Source of the DNA: Candidatus Aminicenantota bacterium
Lineage (GTDB): Bacteria > Acidobacteriota > Aminicenantia > UBA2199
Length of the DNA: 48,533 bases
Direction: 5' to 3'
Assembly: GCA_018262835.1 (NCBI GenBank)
Contig: JADFDP010000009.1
Location: forward strand, 1-48,533
Shown: positions 38,241 to 46,202 of the stretch, piece after piece
How positions within the stretch are numbered: position 1 is the first letter of the stretch
Layout of the letters: the number at the start of each line of letters is the position of its first letter
Notes under the pieces: model-generated
Databases searched by the model: none
What the model saw: the letters and a program-made list of their open reading frames with translations, nothing else
What the model was told of the DNA's origin: nothing
Made by a program: the position numbers and the translations under genes

Positions 38241-39325
38241 GCGTTTCCTCCTGAATTTATCCAGTGTTTTGGGGTTTCTTCTCCGAGCAATACGCGCAGC
38301 GCCCCCAGGGCCAGGGCCGTCATCTCGTCCTCGCCGGGCAGGATGATCAGCTGGGCCAGGAATTCGACGCGGCGGCGGATGAGCTCGATGAAAAACGGGT
38401 CGAAGGCGATGCCGCCGGTCAGGACGATGGCGTCGATCCTGCCTTCCAGCACCGCGGCCAGCGAGCCGATCTCCTTGGCCACGTTGTAGGCCATGGCCTC
38501 GAATACCAGGGTGGCGTCGCGATCGCCGGCCTTGACCCTCTCTTCCACCTTTCTCATGTCGTTGACCTTGAGATGGGCGACGATGCCTCCCTTGCCGGTG
38601 ATCATCTTTTTGAGCGTCGCCAGGTCGTAGCGGCCCGAGGTGGCCAGCTCGATCAGGCTCCAGGCGGGCAGGGAGCCGGCGCGCTCGGGGGCGAACGGTC
38701 CGTCGCCGTTCAGGGCGTTGTTGACGTCGACGACCTTGCCGTCGATGTGGGCCCCGACCGAGATGCCGCCGCCCAGGTGGGCGACGATCAGACGGGAGGC
38801 GTCATAGGGTTTCCCGAGCTTTTTGGCCGCCTCGCGGGCGGCTGCCTTCTGGTTCAGGGCGTGGAAGATGCTGATGCGCGGGATCTCCGGCACGCCCGTG
38901 ATGCGGGCCAGATCGATCATTTCGTCGACCGTGACCGGGTCGACGATGAAGGCGTCGACGCCGACCGGCCTGGCGATATCGCTGGCCAGCAGCGCGCCCA
39001 GGTTGGAGGCGTGCTCGGTCCTGGTCCTTTTCAGATACTCGGTCATCTCGTCGCTGACCAGGTAGGTTCCCGAGGCCATGGGGCCCAGCAGCCCGCCGCG
39101 GCCGACGACCGCCGCCAGCAGGTTGACGTCAAAGGCGTGCTCCTTCAGGAAGCCGAGGATCACTTTCTGGCGGAAATGGTGCTGGTCGATGATCTTGGGG
39201 AACGGGGCCAATTCCTCGGCCGTGTGCGAGATATTCTGGCCGAGGATCTTTTCCTCGCCGAGAAAGATCGCGATCTTGGTCGAGGTGGAGCCGGGATTGA
39301 TTGCCAGGATGTATTTGTTTGCCAT
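38237..39325 (-). CDS. buk: Butyrate kinase
   Basis: A 362-residue acetokinase-family enzyme making ATP and butyrate from butyryl phosphate. It has the N-terminal phosphate-1 motif AINPGSTSTKIAIF, VGRGGLLGPM, VAHLGGGISVGAHIDG and the C-terminal IVLTGGIAF, all typical of Buk (GGLLGP and GTYLV distinguish it from acetate kinase). Length is normal. It is translated with ptb. Branched-chain acids from amino-acid fermentation are an alternative substrate. No butyryl-CoA synthesis genes are in the window. Confidence 0.92.
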   Translation of the reverse strand: MANKYILAINPGSTSTKIAIFLGEEKILGQNISHTAEELAPFPKIIDQHHFRQKVILGFLKEHAFDVNLLAAVVGRGGLLGPMASGTYLVSDEMTEYLKRTRTEHASNLGALLASDIARPVGVDAFIVDPVTVDEMIDLARITGVPEIPRISIFHALNQKAAAREAAKKLGKPYDASRLIVAHLGGGISVGAHIDGKVVDVNNALNGDGPFAPERAGSLPAWSLIELATSGRYDLATLKKMITGKGGIVAHLKVNDMRKVEERVKAGDRDATLVFEAMAYNVAKEIGSLAAVLEGRIDAIVLTGGIAFDPFFIELIRRRVEFLAQLIILPGEDEMTALALGALRVLLGEETPKHWINSGGNA

Positions 39326-39371
39326 TTCTAAATTTACCTCAAAAAGCGGACGATTGCAAGGGGGAGCATCG

Positions 39372-40115
39372 CTATTTTTTATACTTTTTCAGCAATTTCC
39401 TACCTTCCGCCTTGTCTTTTTCGGTTTCCGGCAGCCAATCGGGGTCGGGTTCCATGCTGAGAAGATCCTCCAGGGTCTTTACAGCCAGCTCTTTTTCGTC
39501 CATGTCCCAATAGGTCTCGGCCAGGAAAAGCAGGTTCACCGAATTTTTGGGGGCGATCTGCCGGCATTTTTCCAGGTTCAGGCGCGATTTCTTGTTGCTG
39601 CCGCCGAAAAGGCCGGGCACTTTAAAATACAGCCGGCCGAGGACGCAGTAGGCTCCGCCTTTTTCATAGGTGCCGTCGATGGCGATGGCTTTGTTCATTT
39701 CCGCGATGATGTCGTTCTTCAGGAACAGCGATTTGAGCACGCCCCGGGTTTCGCCATAACTGCCGGTATGCACGCCCAGCCAATAATGGCCTTCGACGCT
39801 ATGGGGCCGGAGCGTCACGGCTTTTTTGCAGATGTCCATGGCCTGCTTGAATATTTTCAGTTTTTCGGCGCTGCCGGCGGCATGATCGCCAATATAGTAC
39901 ATGGCCTGCGCGTTTTTCCAGAGCACCACGTAGTTGTCGGGGGCCAGGCGCAGGGCTTCCTGGTATTTGGATAACGCCTGGGCGGCCAAAAGCGGATCCT
40001 GCCGCTGCGCGTAGAGTGTGTCGCCCTGCTGGATGAGCTCTTCGGGCGTATCGCAGAGGAGCCCCGTTGTGAGTGAAAGAAAAAGGATGGCGATAAAAAG
40101 CAGTTTTTTGTTCAT
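39372..40115 (-). CDS. Exported TPR protein, possibly TatT-like
   Basis: A 247-residue protein with a signal peptide (MNKKLLFIAILFLSLTTGLLC; a Cys follows at position 21, so a lipoprotein is possible). The mature part is helical with TPR-like units (AAQALSKYQEALRLAPDNY, AMDICKKAVTLRPHSVEGHYWLG, GGAYCVLGRLYFKVPGLFGG). The GLFGGSNKKSR segment resembles the TPR-type TatT accessory proteins of some TRAP transporters, but no TRAP genes are adjacent, so this is tentative. GGAGG precedes the ATG. Located 46 bp after buk in the reverse sense of transcription, i.e. upstream of nothing obvious. Confidence 0.72.
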   Translation of the reverse strand: MNKKLLFIAILFLSLTTGLLCDTPEELIQQGDTLYAQRQDPLLAAQALSKYQEALRLAPDNYVVLWKNAQAMYYIGDHAAGSAEKLKIFKQAMDICKKAVTLRPHSVEGHYWLGVHTGSYGETRGVLKSLFLKNDIIAEMNKAIAIDGTYEKGGAYCVLGRLYFKVPGLFGGSNKKSRLNLEKCRQIAPKNSVNLLFLAETYWDMDEKELAVKTLEDLLSMEPDPDWLPETEKDKAEGRKLLKKYKK

Positions 40116-40139
40116 GCTACCTCCGTTAGGATATTAACA

Positions 40140-40225
40140 TAGAAGAAAGTGTAAGTGATAGTGTTCGTGTTAGTCACGGCAATTAAGCGAACGAATACTA
40201 TTTCGCAATTTTCTTCCCAACATTG
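40140..40225. repeat. Decayed heptamer-like element
   Basis: The left side has weak GTGTAAG/GTGATAG/GTGTTAG units; the right side TTTTCTTCCCAACATTGAGA matches the TTTTCTTRCAACATCGAAC opening of TTCGAWG right arms with several changes. The core has ATTAAGCGAA, also found in the copy at 34629-34768. It is probably an eroded relative. The 123-bp gap holds nothing else I can recognise. Confidence 0.4.
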
Positions 40226-40238
40226 AGATTCAAATCGC

Positions 40239-42260
40239 TTAAAGCGCAGTTCGGTCACTCACACTGGCTCCGGTTTCGGTGTCTTCGAGTTCCTGGAGGC
40301 GAACCATCAACTCTTCCCACCGGCGCATAAGCTCAGCAAGGCGACGGCCGGCCACCTTCAATTCCTGCATCAACGGCTTGATGCGCAGCGATTCTTTCAG
40401 GACTTGGGGATCGCAAAGCAGCTCCTGGTTCCGGACTTTAACCGCTTCCAGTTCCATGATCTCCGCTTCCAGTTTTTGGAGTTTCATGGCGATGTCTTTT
40501 TTGATCTTTCCGCGCTGGTTCCGGTCCTCGGCTTCCAGGCGGCGCAGTTCACGGGATTTTCCCGGCTTTTTCGTGCCGGGCAAGGCGCAGGCGGGGACCT
40601 GTCCGGCCGCATCTCCCGCCCCTGCTTCGGCGTGTTCAAGTGATTCGGCCGCCGCCCTTTCCGCGTTCCGCTTCTGGATGAAGTAGGAGTAATTGCCCAA
40701 GTATTCGTACAGGCTTCCGTCACGGATCTCGAAAACGCGCCGCACCAGGTGGTCCAGGAAAAAGCGGTCATGGGAAACCAGGATGATGGTTCCGGAATAG
40801 TGCAGCAAGGCGTTTTGAAAAATCTCTTTGGTCTTTACGTCCAAATGGTTGGTCGGCTCGTCCAGGATCAGGCAGTTGCTGTCGCGCAGCAGGATCTTGA
40901 CCAGGGCCAGGCGGCTTTTCTCTCCGCCGGAAAGCACGGACACGGGCTTGTGGATGTCGTCTCCGGAGAACAGGAAGGCCCCCAGCAGGTTCCTCATGTC
41001 CAGGTCGCCGGCAGGGCTGTCCACATCCCGAATCTCCTGCCAGACCGTGCGCCCATAGGTCACGTTTTGCTGGCTCTCCTGTGAAAAGAAAGCGGGCTTT
41101 ACCTGATAGCCCCATTGCACGGAGCCCCGGCTGGGACTTTCCGCCTGGGCCAGGATGCGGGAAAGCGTGGATTTGCCTGCGCCGTTGACGCCCAGCAGGG
41201 CGATCTTCTCGCCGCGGTTCACGGTGAAATGGATGCCGGAAAAAACCGTCAGCGCGCCGTAATTTTTACCCAGATCCCTGACTGTCAGCACTTCCTTGCC
41301 GCTGCGCTTGGCTTCCGGGAAACGGAAATTGACCTTTCTCGCCTTTTCCCCCTGGGGAACCAGGTCGAATTTTTCCAGCTGCTTGATGCGGCTCTGCACT
41401 TCGGATGCTTTGCTGGCCTTGGCGCGAAAACGGTCGATATAGGCCTGGATGCGTTTGATCTCGGCTTTTTGCAGCTCGCGCCGCTTTTGCAGGGCGGCGG
41501 CTTTTTTTTCCTTTTCTTTGAGGAAATGGGAATAGTTTCCCTTGTAAACCGTGATTTTACCGCGGTCGAGTTCGGCGATCTGGCTGATCATCTTGTCCAG
41601 GAACATATGATCGTGCGAAATAGCCAGCAGGGTGCCGCTGTAGTTTCTCAGGAAATTTTCAAGCCATTCCATGCTTTCGGTATCCAGATGGTTGGTGGGC
41701 TCGTCCAGGAGCATGATCTCCGGTTCGGAAAGCAGGATCACGGCCAGGAATATCCTCATTTTCCAGCCGCCGGAAAATTCGCGGCAATTTTTTTCGTCAT
41801 CGCCGGCGTGAAAACCCAGGCCTTTGAGGATGCGCCGGGCCCGGGCTTCAAAACCATAACCGTCCTGGAACAGGAACGCTTCGGCCGCGGCGTCGTATTT
41901 TTTAAGATCGGCAGCGAAGCCGGCTTCGCGGTGGTCGCCCAAAGCGATCTTGTCCTGGCAATTGCGGATGTTTTTTTCCAGCTGCTCATGGCCTGTTTTT
42001 CGTTTCAGGTAGTCCATGACCGGCAGGGGCTCCAGCTCGACCAGGTCCTGAGGCAGGTAGCCGATGCGCTTGTTTTTCGCGATATCGATCGAGCCTTCGT
42101 CCAGGAAGGTTTCCCTATTGATGGCCTTGAACAGGGTGGTCTTTCCGGCGCCGTTGTCACCGACCAGGCCGATGCGGCTTCTTTCCGTGATCAGCCAGGA
42201 AATTCCCGCAAATATTTTTTTATCGTTGTACGTCAGACCGATGTTCTGCAGGTTGATCAT
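40239..42260 (-). CDS. ABC-F family ATPase (ribosome-associated, Uup/YdiF-like)
   Basis: A 673-residue cytosolic protein with two ABC domains and no membrane segment. The first has Walker A GDNGAGKTT (34-42) and signature FSGGWKMR; the second has GVNGAGKST and LSGGEKSRLA. Between them is the ABC-F linker with many Lys, Arg and Glu (about 240-320), and the C-terminus is a charged coiled coil, as in Uup or YdiF-type members. Such factors bind the ribosomal E site to rescue or adjust translation; some give antibiotic resistance, which cannot be read here. AAGGAG lies before the ATG. Confidence 0.92.
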   Translation of the reverse strand: MINLQNIGLTYNDKKIFAGISWLITERSRIGLVGDNGAGKTTLFKAINRETFLDEGSIDIAKNKRIGYLPQDLVELEPLPVMDYLKRKTGHEQLEKNIRNCQDKIALGDHREAGFAADLKKYDAAAEAFLFQDGYGFEARARRILKGLGFHAGDDEKNCREFSGGWKMRIFLAVILLSEPEIMLLDEPTNHLDTESMEWLENFLRNYSGTLLAISHDHMFLDKMISQIAELDRGKITVYKGNYSHFLKEKEKKAAALQKRRELQKAEIKRIQAYIDRFRAKASKASEVQSRIKQLEKFDLVPQGEKARKVNFRFPEAKRSGKEVLTVRDLGKNYGALTVFSGIHFTVNRGEKIALLGVNGAGKSTLSRILAQAESPSRGSVQWGYQVKPAFFSQESQQNVTYGRTVWQEIRDVDSPAGDLDMRNLLGAFLFSGDDIHKPVSVLSGGEKSRLALVKILLRDSNCLILDEPTNHLDVKTKEIFQNALLHYSGTIILVSHDRFFLDHLVRRVFEIRDGSLYEYLGNYSYFIQKRNAERAAAESLEHAEAGAGDAAGQVPACALPGTKKPGKSRELRRLEAEDRNQRGKIKKDIAMKLQKLEAEIMELEAVKVRNQELLCDPQVLKESLRIKPLMQELKVAGRRLAELMRRWEELMVRLQELEDTETGASVSDRTAL

Positions 42261-42365
42261 GCCGGTTGGGCTCCTTGGCGAAATCCCGCAATCAGGTCTC
42301 CCGGCTGAAAACTCATTTTCAAATCAATTCCGTTTTTCAGCAGCAGACGCCGGGCGAAATTTTTT

Positions 42366-43208
42366 CTAGATCTTGTCGGTGAACACCTTGGCGTCCTGGA
42401 TGAATTCGGTGATCTTGTTTTCCCGAATCAGGACTTCCAGTATCTTGTTGACCCTTTCCAGCAGGTCTTTGTCGCCTTTCCTGACGGCAATGGCCGATCC
42501 CAGGGGCAGGCTGTCGGTATCGCACTCCAGGTTTAAAAGGTCCTTGTTTTTAAACGCATAGGCATCGGCCACGGGCTTTTCCAATAGGATCGCGTCCAGC
42601 TTCTGCTGGCGAAGGGCATTGATCAGCTCGGAGATGCTCTCATGGATGACGAAGGCGGCTCCGGGGATCAGGTTTCGTGCCATGTCTTCCTGGATGGAGC
42701 CCTTTTGCGTGCCGACGACCTTGCCGCGCAGGTCATCCAGCAATTTGATCTTGTCCTTGTCCGCAGCCCGGATCAGCATGTTCTGGATGGCCTGGTAATA
42801 GGGGATGGAAAAATCGGCGATCTGTCTGCGGCTGTCGGTAGGACTCAGCCCGGCCAGGGCCAGATCGATGCGCTCGGCGATCAGCTCATCGAACAGCGTG
42901 CTGAAAACAACGTCCCGGATCTCCAGTTTGACGTTGAGGTTGGCGGCGATGGCTTCGGCGATGTCGATATCAATGCCGACCATGTCGTCCTGCAGTTCAG
43001 GGAGCAAGTGGAATTCATAAGGCGGGTAATCGGCGCTGGTACCGACAACGATCTTGCCGGCCGCCTTGATCTTTTCCAGTTTGCCGGTTTCCTTTTTGAT
43101 CTCCTTGGTCTGCATCTTGCAGCCCGCTTGCCAGAAGACGCCGAGCAGGCCAAGAACCACGATAGCGCCCCAGGCGGTCCTTTTCAACCTTATTATTTTG
43201 TCTGACAT
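42366..43208 (-). CDS. Extracellular solute-binding lipoprotein, family 3 (polar amino acid type)
   Basis: A 280-residue periplasmic-binding protein likely anchored by a lipid. The signal peptide ends in a lipobox (WQAGC, Cys30). The mature part starts LEKIKAAGKIVVGTSADYPPYEF and has DMVGIDIDIAEAIAANL and a GVQxGS-like KVVGTQKGSIQED, the usual SBP_bac_3 layout. I use the ATG at 43208, which has GGGAGG upstream and agrees with the promoter; the frame extends further. No permease or ATPase of the cognate ABC system is adjacent, so it is an orphan binding protein here. Amino acid binding is the family expectation. Confidence 0.88.
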   Translation of the reverse strand: MSDKIIRLKRTAWGAIVVLGLLGVFWQAGCKMQTKEIKKETGKLEKIKAAGKIVVGTSADYPPYEFHLLPELQDDMVGIDIDIAEAIAANLNVKLEIRDVVFSTLFDELIAERIDLALAGLSPTDSRRQIADFSIPYYQAIQNMLIRAADKDKIKLLDDLRGKVVGTQKGSIQEDMARNLIPGAAFVIHESISELINALRQQKLDAILLEKPVADAYAFKNKDLLNLECDTDSLPLGSAIAVRKGDKDLLERVNKILEVLIRENKITEFIQDAKVFTDKI

Positions 43209-43240
43209 CCTGACCTCCCTTGAATGATAAATGCATCCAT

Positions 43241-43269
43241 AACATAGCAAAGTGTTTTTTTTTTGTCAA
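43241..43269 (-). promoter_or_regulatory. Sigma70-type promoter for the solute-binding protein gene
   Basis: Minus strand: perfect -35 TTGACA (43269-43264), a 17-bp A-rich spacer and -10 TATGTT (43246-43241). The leader of about 26 bases carries the GGGAGG site. Confidence 0.68.
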
Positions 43270-43320
43270 ATGGCCCGGGTGTTTCCCGTTCAAGGTCCGG
43301 AACCGGAGCCCAGTGATGAT

Positions 43321-43349
43321 TTGACAACCCCGGTGAATAATGATATTTT
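43321..43349 (+). promoter_or_regulatory. Sigma70-type promoter for tRNA-Leu
   Basis: Perfect -35 TTGACA (43321-43326), a 17-bp spacer and -10 TATTTT (43344-43349), placing the transcription start about 8 bases before the tRNA 5' end. The NlpC/P60 and LolD-like genes that follow may be read from it too. Confidence 0.68.
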
Positions 43350-43363
43350 CGCTTTAAGCGGGC

Positions 43364-43445
43364 GCGAAAGTGGTGGAATTGGCAGACACGACAGGCTTAG
43401 GACCTGTTGCCGCGAGGCCTGGGGGTTCGAGTCCCCCCTTTCGCA
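43364..43445 (+). tRNA. tRNA-Leu (anticodon UAG)
   Basis: The acceptor stem GCGAAAG pairs with CTTTCGC and A is the discriminator. The D arm is followed by anticodon stem ACAGG, loop CTTAGGA with anticodon TAG, stem CCTGT. A short variable arm (TGCCGCGAGGC region) and a T stem GGGGG-TTCGAGT-CCCCC follow. Class II length (82 nt) and G/A features fit leucine; it reads CUN codons. The 3' CCA is not encoded. Confidence 0.95.
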
Positions 43446-43484
43446 AATTCATTGTCCGCCGGCCGGCAAAAAGGACAGGCCCCT

Positions 43485-43970
43485 ATGAATACAACCTGGG
43501 CGCGCCGCGGAAGGGCGAAAAACCAGCTCATTTTCCCCATGGTCATGATGCTGGCATGTTCCGCCTGCGCGGTCAGGACCGAACTGGAAACCCTGAATAT
43601 CCCGCGCCGGCAGATCGTCGGTCTGGCCCAAGGCCTGGCCGGCATTCCCTACGTGTATGGAGGCAGCGACATCGACGGCTTTGATTGCAGCGGCCTGGTT
43701 TTCTACGTTTACGATTGCTTCGGCATCCGCCTGCCACGCAGTGCCCGGGAGCAGGCGCGGCTCGAGGGCTCTGTCAGGCTGAAACACGCCGCTCCGGGGG
43801 ATATCTTGATATTCAAACTGAAAAAAATATGGCATTCGGCCATATTCCTTGGCCAGAACCGCTTTGTCCACGCTCCCAATGCGCAGGGCTGGGTCAGGTT
43901 TGAGGAACTGAACGAATACTGGCGGTCGCACCTGCATGCCGTGGTGGCGATTTTGCCAAGCGTTCGTTGA
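43485..43970 (+). CDS. NlpC/P60 family peptidoglycan endopeptidase, probable lipoprotein
   Basis: A 161-residue cell-wall hydrolase candidate. A signal region with two possible lipobox cysteines (LAC25 and SAC28) leads into an NlpC/P60 domain: IPYVYGGSDIDGFDCSGLVFYVY with catalytic Cys68, His117 in IWHSAIFLG, and a third polar residue near HAPN (129-132). The frame is open into the tRNA gene upstream, but the Met at 43485 gives the natural signal peptide and has a weak AAAGGA site. It ends 12 bp before the LolD-like gene. Confidence 0.88.
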   Translation: MNTTWARRGRAKNQLIFPMVMMLACSACAVRTELETLNIPRRQIVGLAQGLAGIPYVYGGSDIDGFDCSGLVFYVYDCFGIRLPRSAREQARLEGSVRLKHAAPGDILIFKLKKIWHSAIFLGQNRFVHAPNAQGWVRFEELNEYWRSHLHAVVAILPSVR

Positions 43971-43982
43971 TCGGGAGGCAGC

Positions 43983-44669
43983 GTGGCAAGTATTGTTCTG
44001 GAAGCCCTGGCCATTGAGAAGAGTTTTACCCAACCCGATAAAAACAAGCTGGTCATACTGCAAAACCTCGATCTGCGGGTGGAGCAGGGGAGCGTGGTGG
44101 CCATCACCGGAGCCTCGGGTTCGGGAAAAAGCACCCTGCTGCACCTGTTGGGCTCTCTGGATTCCCCGGACCGCGGCCAGGTGCATTTTTCCGGACAGGA
44201 CATCGGCGCTTTCGGCCGCAAGCGTCTGGCCGCCTACCGCAACCGGGATATTGGCTTCATTTTTCAATTCCATTACCTGATGCCCGAACTGACGGTCATT
44301 GAAAACGTGGCGTCCCCGGGCTTGATCCAGCAGTTCCAGCGCGAGCCGGCCTTTGCCGCCGCCCGCGGGCTGCTGTGCGAAGTCGGACTTCAGGACAAAC
44401 TCGAGGCCATGCCCTACCAGTTGTCGGGCGGTGAAAAACAGCGGGCGGCCATCGCCCGCAGTCTGGTCAACGGTCCGCGGCTGCTGCTGGCGGACGAGCC
44501 CACCGGCAGTTTGGACTGGAAAACCGGCGAAGGCGTTTTTGCCGTTTTCAAGCGCATGATTCGCGAACGCGGGCTCTCTGCCGTCATTGCCACCCACAAC
44601 CCCCAGCTCGCCGAACTCACGGACAAAAGATACTTGCTTCATGGGGGCAGGCTCGAAGAACTTTCATAA
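43983..44669 (+). CDS. LolD/MacB-type ABC transporter ATP-binding protein
   Basis: A 228-residue ATPase with Walker A GASGSGKST, Q-loop FIFQFHYLMPELTVIENV, signature LSGGEKQRAAIARSL, Walker B LLLADEPTGSLD and switch His in ATHNPQLAE. The DEPTGSLD and FQFHxLMPELT motifs are those of LolD, the engine of lipoprotein release from the inner membrane, and of related MacB-type exporters. It starts with GTG behind GGGAGG. No LolC/LolE-type permease is encoded next to it; the partner must lie elsewhere. The preceding gene encodes a probable lipoprotein. A TTCGAWG element starts right after the stop codon. Confidence 0.88.
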   Translation: MASIVLEALAIEKSFTQPDKNKLVILQNLDLRVEQGSVVAITGASGSGKSTLLHLLGSLDSPDRGQVHFSGQDIGAFGRKRLAAYRNRDIGFIFQFHYLMPELTVIENVASPGLIQQFQREPAFAAARGLLCEVGLQDKLEAMPYQLSGGEKQRAAIARSLVNGPRLLLADEPTGSLDWKTGEGVFAVFKRMIRERGLSAVIATHNPQLAELTDKRYLLHGGRLEELS

Positions 44670-44807
44670 GGTTCGAAGTTCGAGGTTCGGAGTTCGAAGT
44701 TAAAGAAAGAAGAAAATCTTTACAAGAAACTTGCAAGGATCATCCGACAGATTTCATTTCAGTGCCTTTTCTTATAACATCGAACGTCGAACTTCGAACA
44801 TCGAACC
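44670..44807. repeat. TTCGAWG-type heptamer inverted-repeat element
   Basis: The left arm is TTCGAAG/TTCGAGG/TTCGGAG units then GTTAAAGAAAGAAG (about 44670-44712). The right arm opens with CTTTTCTTATAACATCGAAC (about 44766-44807). The core has CAGATTTCATTTCAG, matching the copy at 30844-31013. It begins at the base after the LolD-like stop codon and ends 19 bp before the glgC promoter. Confidence 0.8.
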
Positions 44808-44826
44808 AAGAAATTAAGTTAAATCC

Positions 44827-44855
44827 TTGACATTTTTTTACGCGAAAACTATTAT
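44827..44855 (+). promoter_or_regulatory. Sigma70-type promoter for glgC, predicting a leaderless mRNA
   Basis: Perfect -35 TTGACA (44827-44832), a 17-bp spacer and -10 TATTAT (44850-44855), only 7 bp before the ATG at 44863. The transcription start should coincide with the start codon. Confidence 0.7.
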
Positions 44856-44862
44856 AAACCCA

Positions 44863-46134
44863 ATGAAAAATGTATTGGCGATAATCTTGGGCGGCGGGCG
44901 GGGAACCCGGCTTTTTCCCCTGACCAAGTTCCGGGCCAAGCCGGCAGTTCCCATCGGCGGCAAGTTCCGCCTCATCGACATCCCCATCTCCAACTGTCTC
45001 CATTGGGACATCAAGAAGATCATGGTACTGACGCAATTCAACACCGCGTCGCTGCACCGTCACATCTCGCAGACCTATAAATTCGACGGTTTTTCCGAAG
45101 GCTTTTTGCAGATCCTGGCCGCCCAGCAGACCATCGAGGATTCGAACTGGTACCAGGGCACGGCCGACGCCGTGCGCAAGAACATCCACTACATCAAGCA
45201 CCAAAAGGTAGACCAGGTGGTGGTGCTGTCCGGGGACCAGCTTTACCGGATCAATTTGCGCGATTTCCTGAACCACCACAAGGAAAAAAAGGCCGATATC
45301 ACCATCGCCGTCAAGCCGGTTTTGCGCGAACAGGCCGGAGAATTCGGCATCCTGCAGATCGATGACCAACTGCGGATCACCCGTTTCGTGGAAAAGCCCA
45401 AGGAAAAAGTCCAGCTTGATGAGCTGTTCACGCCGAGCACCTATCTGGACATCGGCGAGAAAAACCTGAATTACATAGCTTCCATGGGCATTTACATATT
45501 TCAAAAGGATGTGCTGATCGATCTCCTGGAGCACAACGTCAAGGAGGACTTCGGCCGCGAGGTCATCCCCGATTCCATCGCCGGCCGCCAGGTCTTCGCC
45601 TATGTGTTCACTGATTATTGGGAAGACATCGGGACCATCAAGGCCTTTTTCGAAGCCAACCTGGATTTCGCCAATCCCTTCCCCCGTTTCGATTTTTACA
45701 ATGAAGAGGCGCCGATCTACACCCGCAAGCGTTTTTTGCCCGGCTCCAAGATCGAAAACTGCGATGTTCATTATTCGCTGATCTCCGAAGGTTCGATCAT
45801 CGAGGGCAGCAAATTGACCAACACGGTCATCGGCATCCGTTCGCTCATTCGCGCCAATTCCTACCTGGAACGGGTGGTCATGATGGGAGCCGATTACTAC
45901 GAGAGCCTGGAGGAAAAAACCGAGAACTCACGCCGCCGGCGCGCAAATGTCGGCATCGGGCGCAACGGCATCATCCGCAACGCCATCCTGGACAAGAACG
46001 TGCGCATCGGCGACCAGGTGCGCATATTGAATGAAAAGGGCCTGGTGAATTTTGCCCATGACCGCTACAACATCGTGGACGGCATTGTCGTCATTCCCAA
46101 GGACATTGAAATTCCCGATGGCTTTGTCATCTGA
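44863..46134 (+). CDS. glgC: Glucose-1-phosphate adenylyltransferase
   Basis: Makes ADP-glucose, the donor for glycogen synthesis. The 423-residue enzyme has the nucleotidyltransferase start ILGGGRGTRLFPLTKFRAKPAVPIGGKFRLID, QQTIEDSNWYQGTADAVRKN, the GDQLYR catalytic region, EFGILQID with the glucose-1-phosphate site, and the DYWEDIGTI motif, followed by a left-handed beta-helix C-terminus. The longer frame begins inside the promoter, so the Met at 44863 is the real start. There is no Shine-Dalgarno site and none would be needed if the mRNA is leaderless. No other glg gene is adjacent. Confidence 0.94.
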   Translation: MKNVLAIILGGGRGTRLFPLTKFRAKPAVPIGGKFRLIDIPISNCLHWDIKKIMVLTQFNTASLHRHISQTYKFDGFSEGFLQILAAQQTIEDSNWYQGTADAVRKNIHYIKHQKVDQVVVLSGDQLYRINLRDFLNHHKEKKADITIAVKPVLREQAGEFGILQIDDQLRITRFVEKPKEKVQLDELFTPSTYLDIGEKNLNYIASMGIYIFQKDVLIDLLEHNVKEDFGREVIPDSIAGRQVFAYVFTDYWEDIGTIKAFFEANLDFANPFPRFDFYNEEAPIYTRKRFLPGSKIENCDVHYSLISEGSIIEGSKLTNTVIGIRSLIRANSYLERVVMMGADYYESLEEKTENSRRRRANVGIGRNGIIRNAILDKNVRIGDQVRILNEKGLVNFAHDRYNIVDGIVVIPKDIEIPDGFVI

Positions 46135-46202
46135 TGATCCGCTTCCCCGGCACCGGCTGTTTTACAAAAAATTCTGACTGAAGTTTGTTTTGCGGAGGAC
46201 CC

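Noticed and set aside
40140-40225. Promoter or riboswitch in the gap before the exported TPR protein gene
   Set aside because: Only weak repeat remnants are visible; no conserved riboswitch core or convincing -35/-10 pair.
43407-43484. Start of the NlpC/P60 gene inside the tRNA-Leu
   Set aside because: The extra residues translate tRNA sequence; the Met at 43485 gives a proper signal peptide.
44670-44807. TTCGAWG arms as LexA or other regulator operators
   Set aside because: TTCGAAC resembles parts of some operators, but the units are tandem in long degenerate arrays at gene ends as well as starts, which does not fit an operator.
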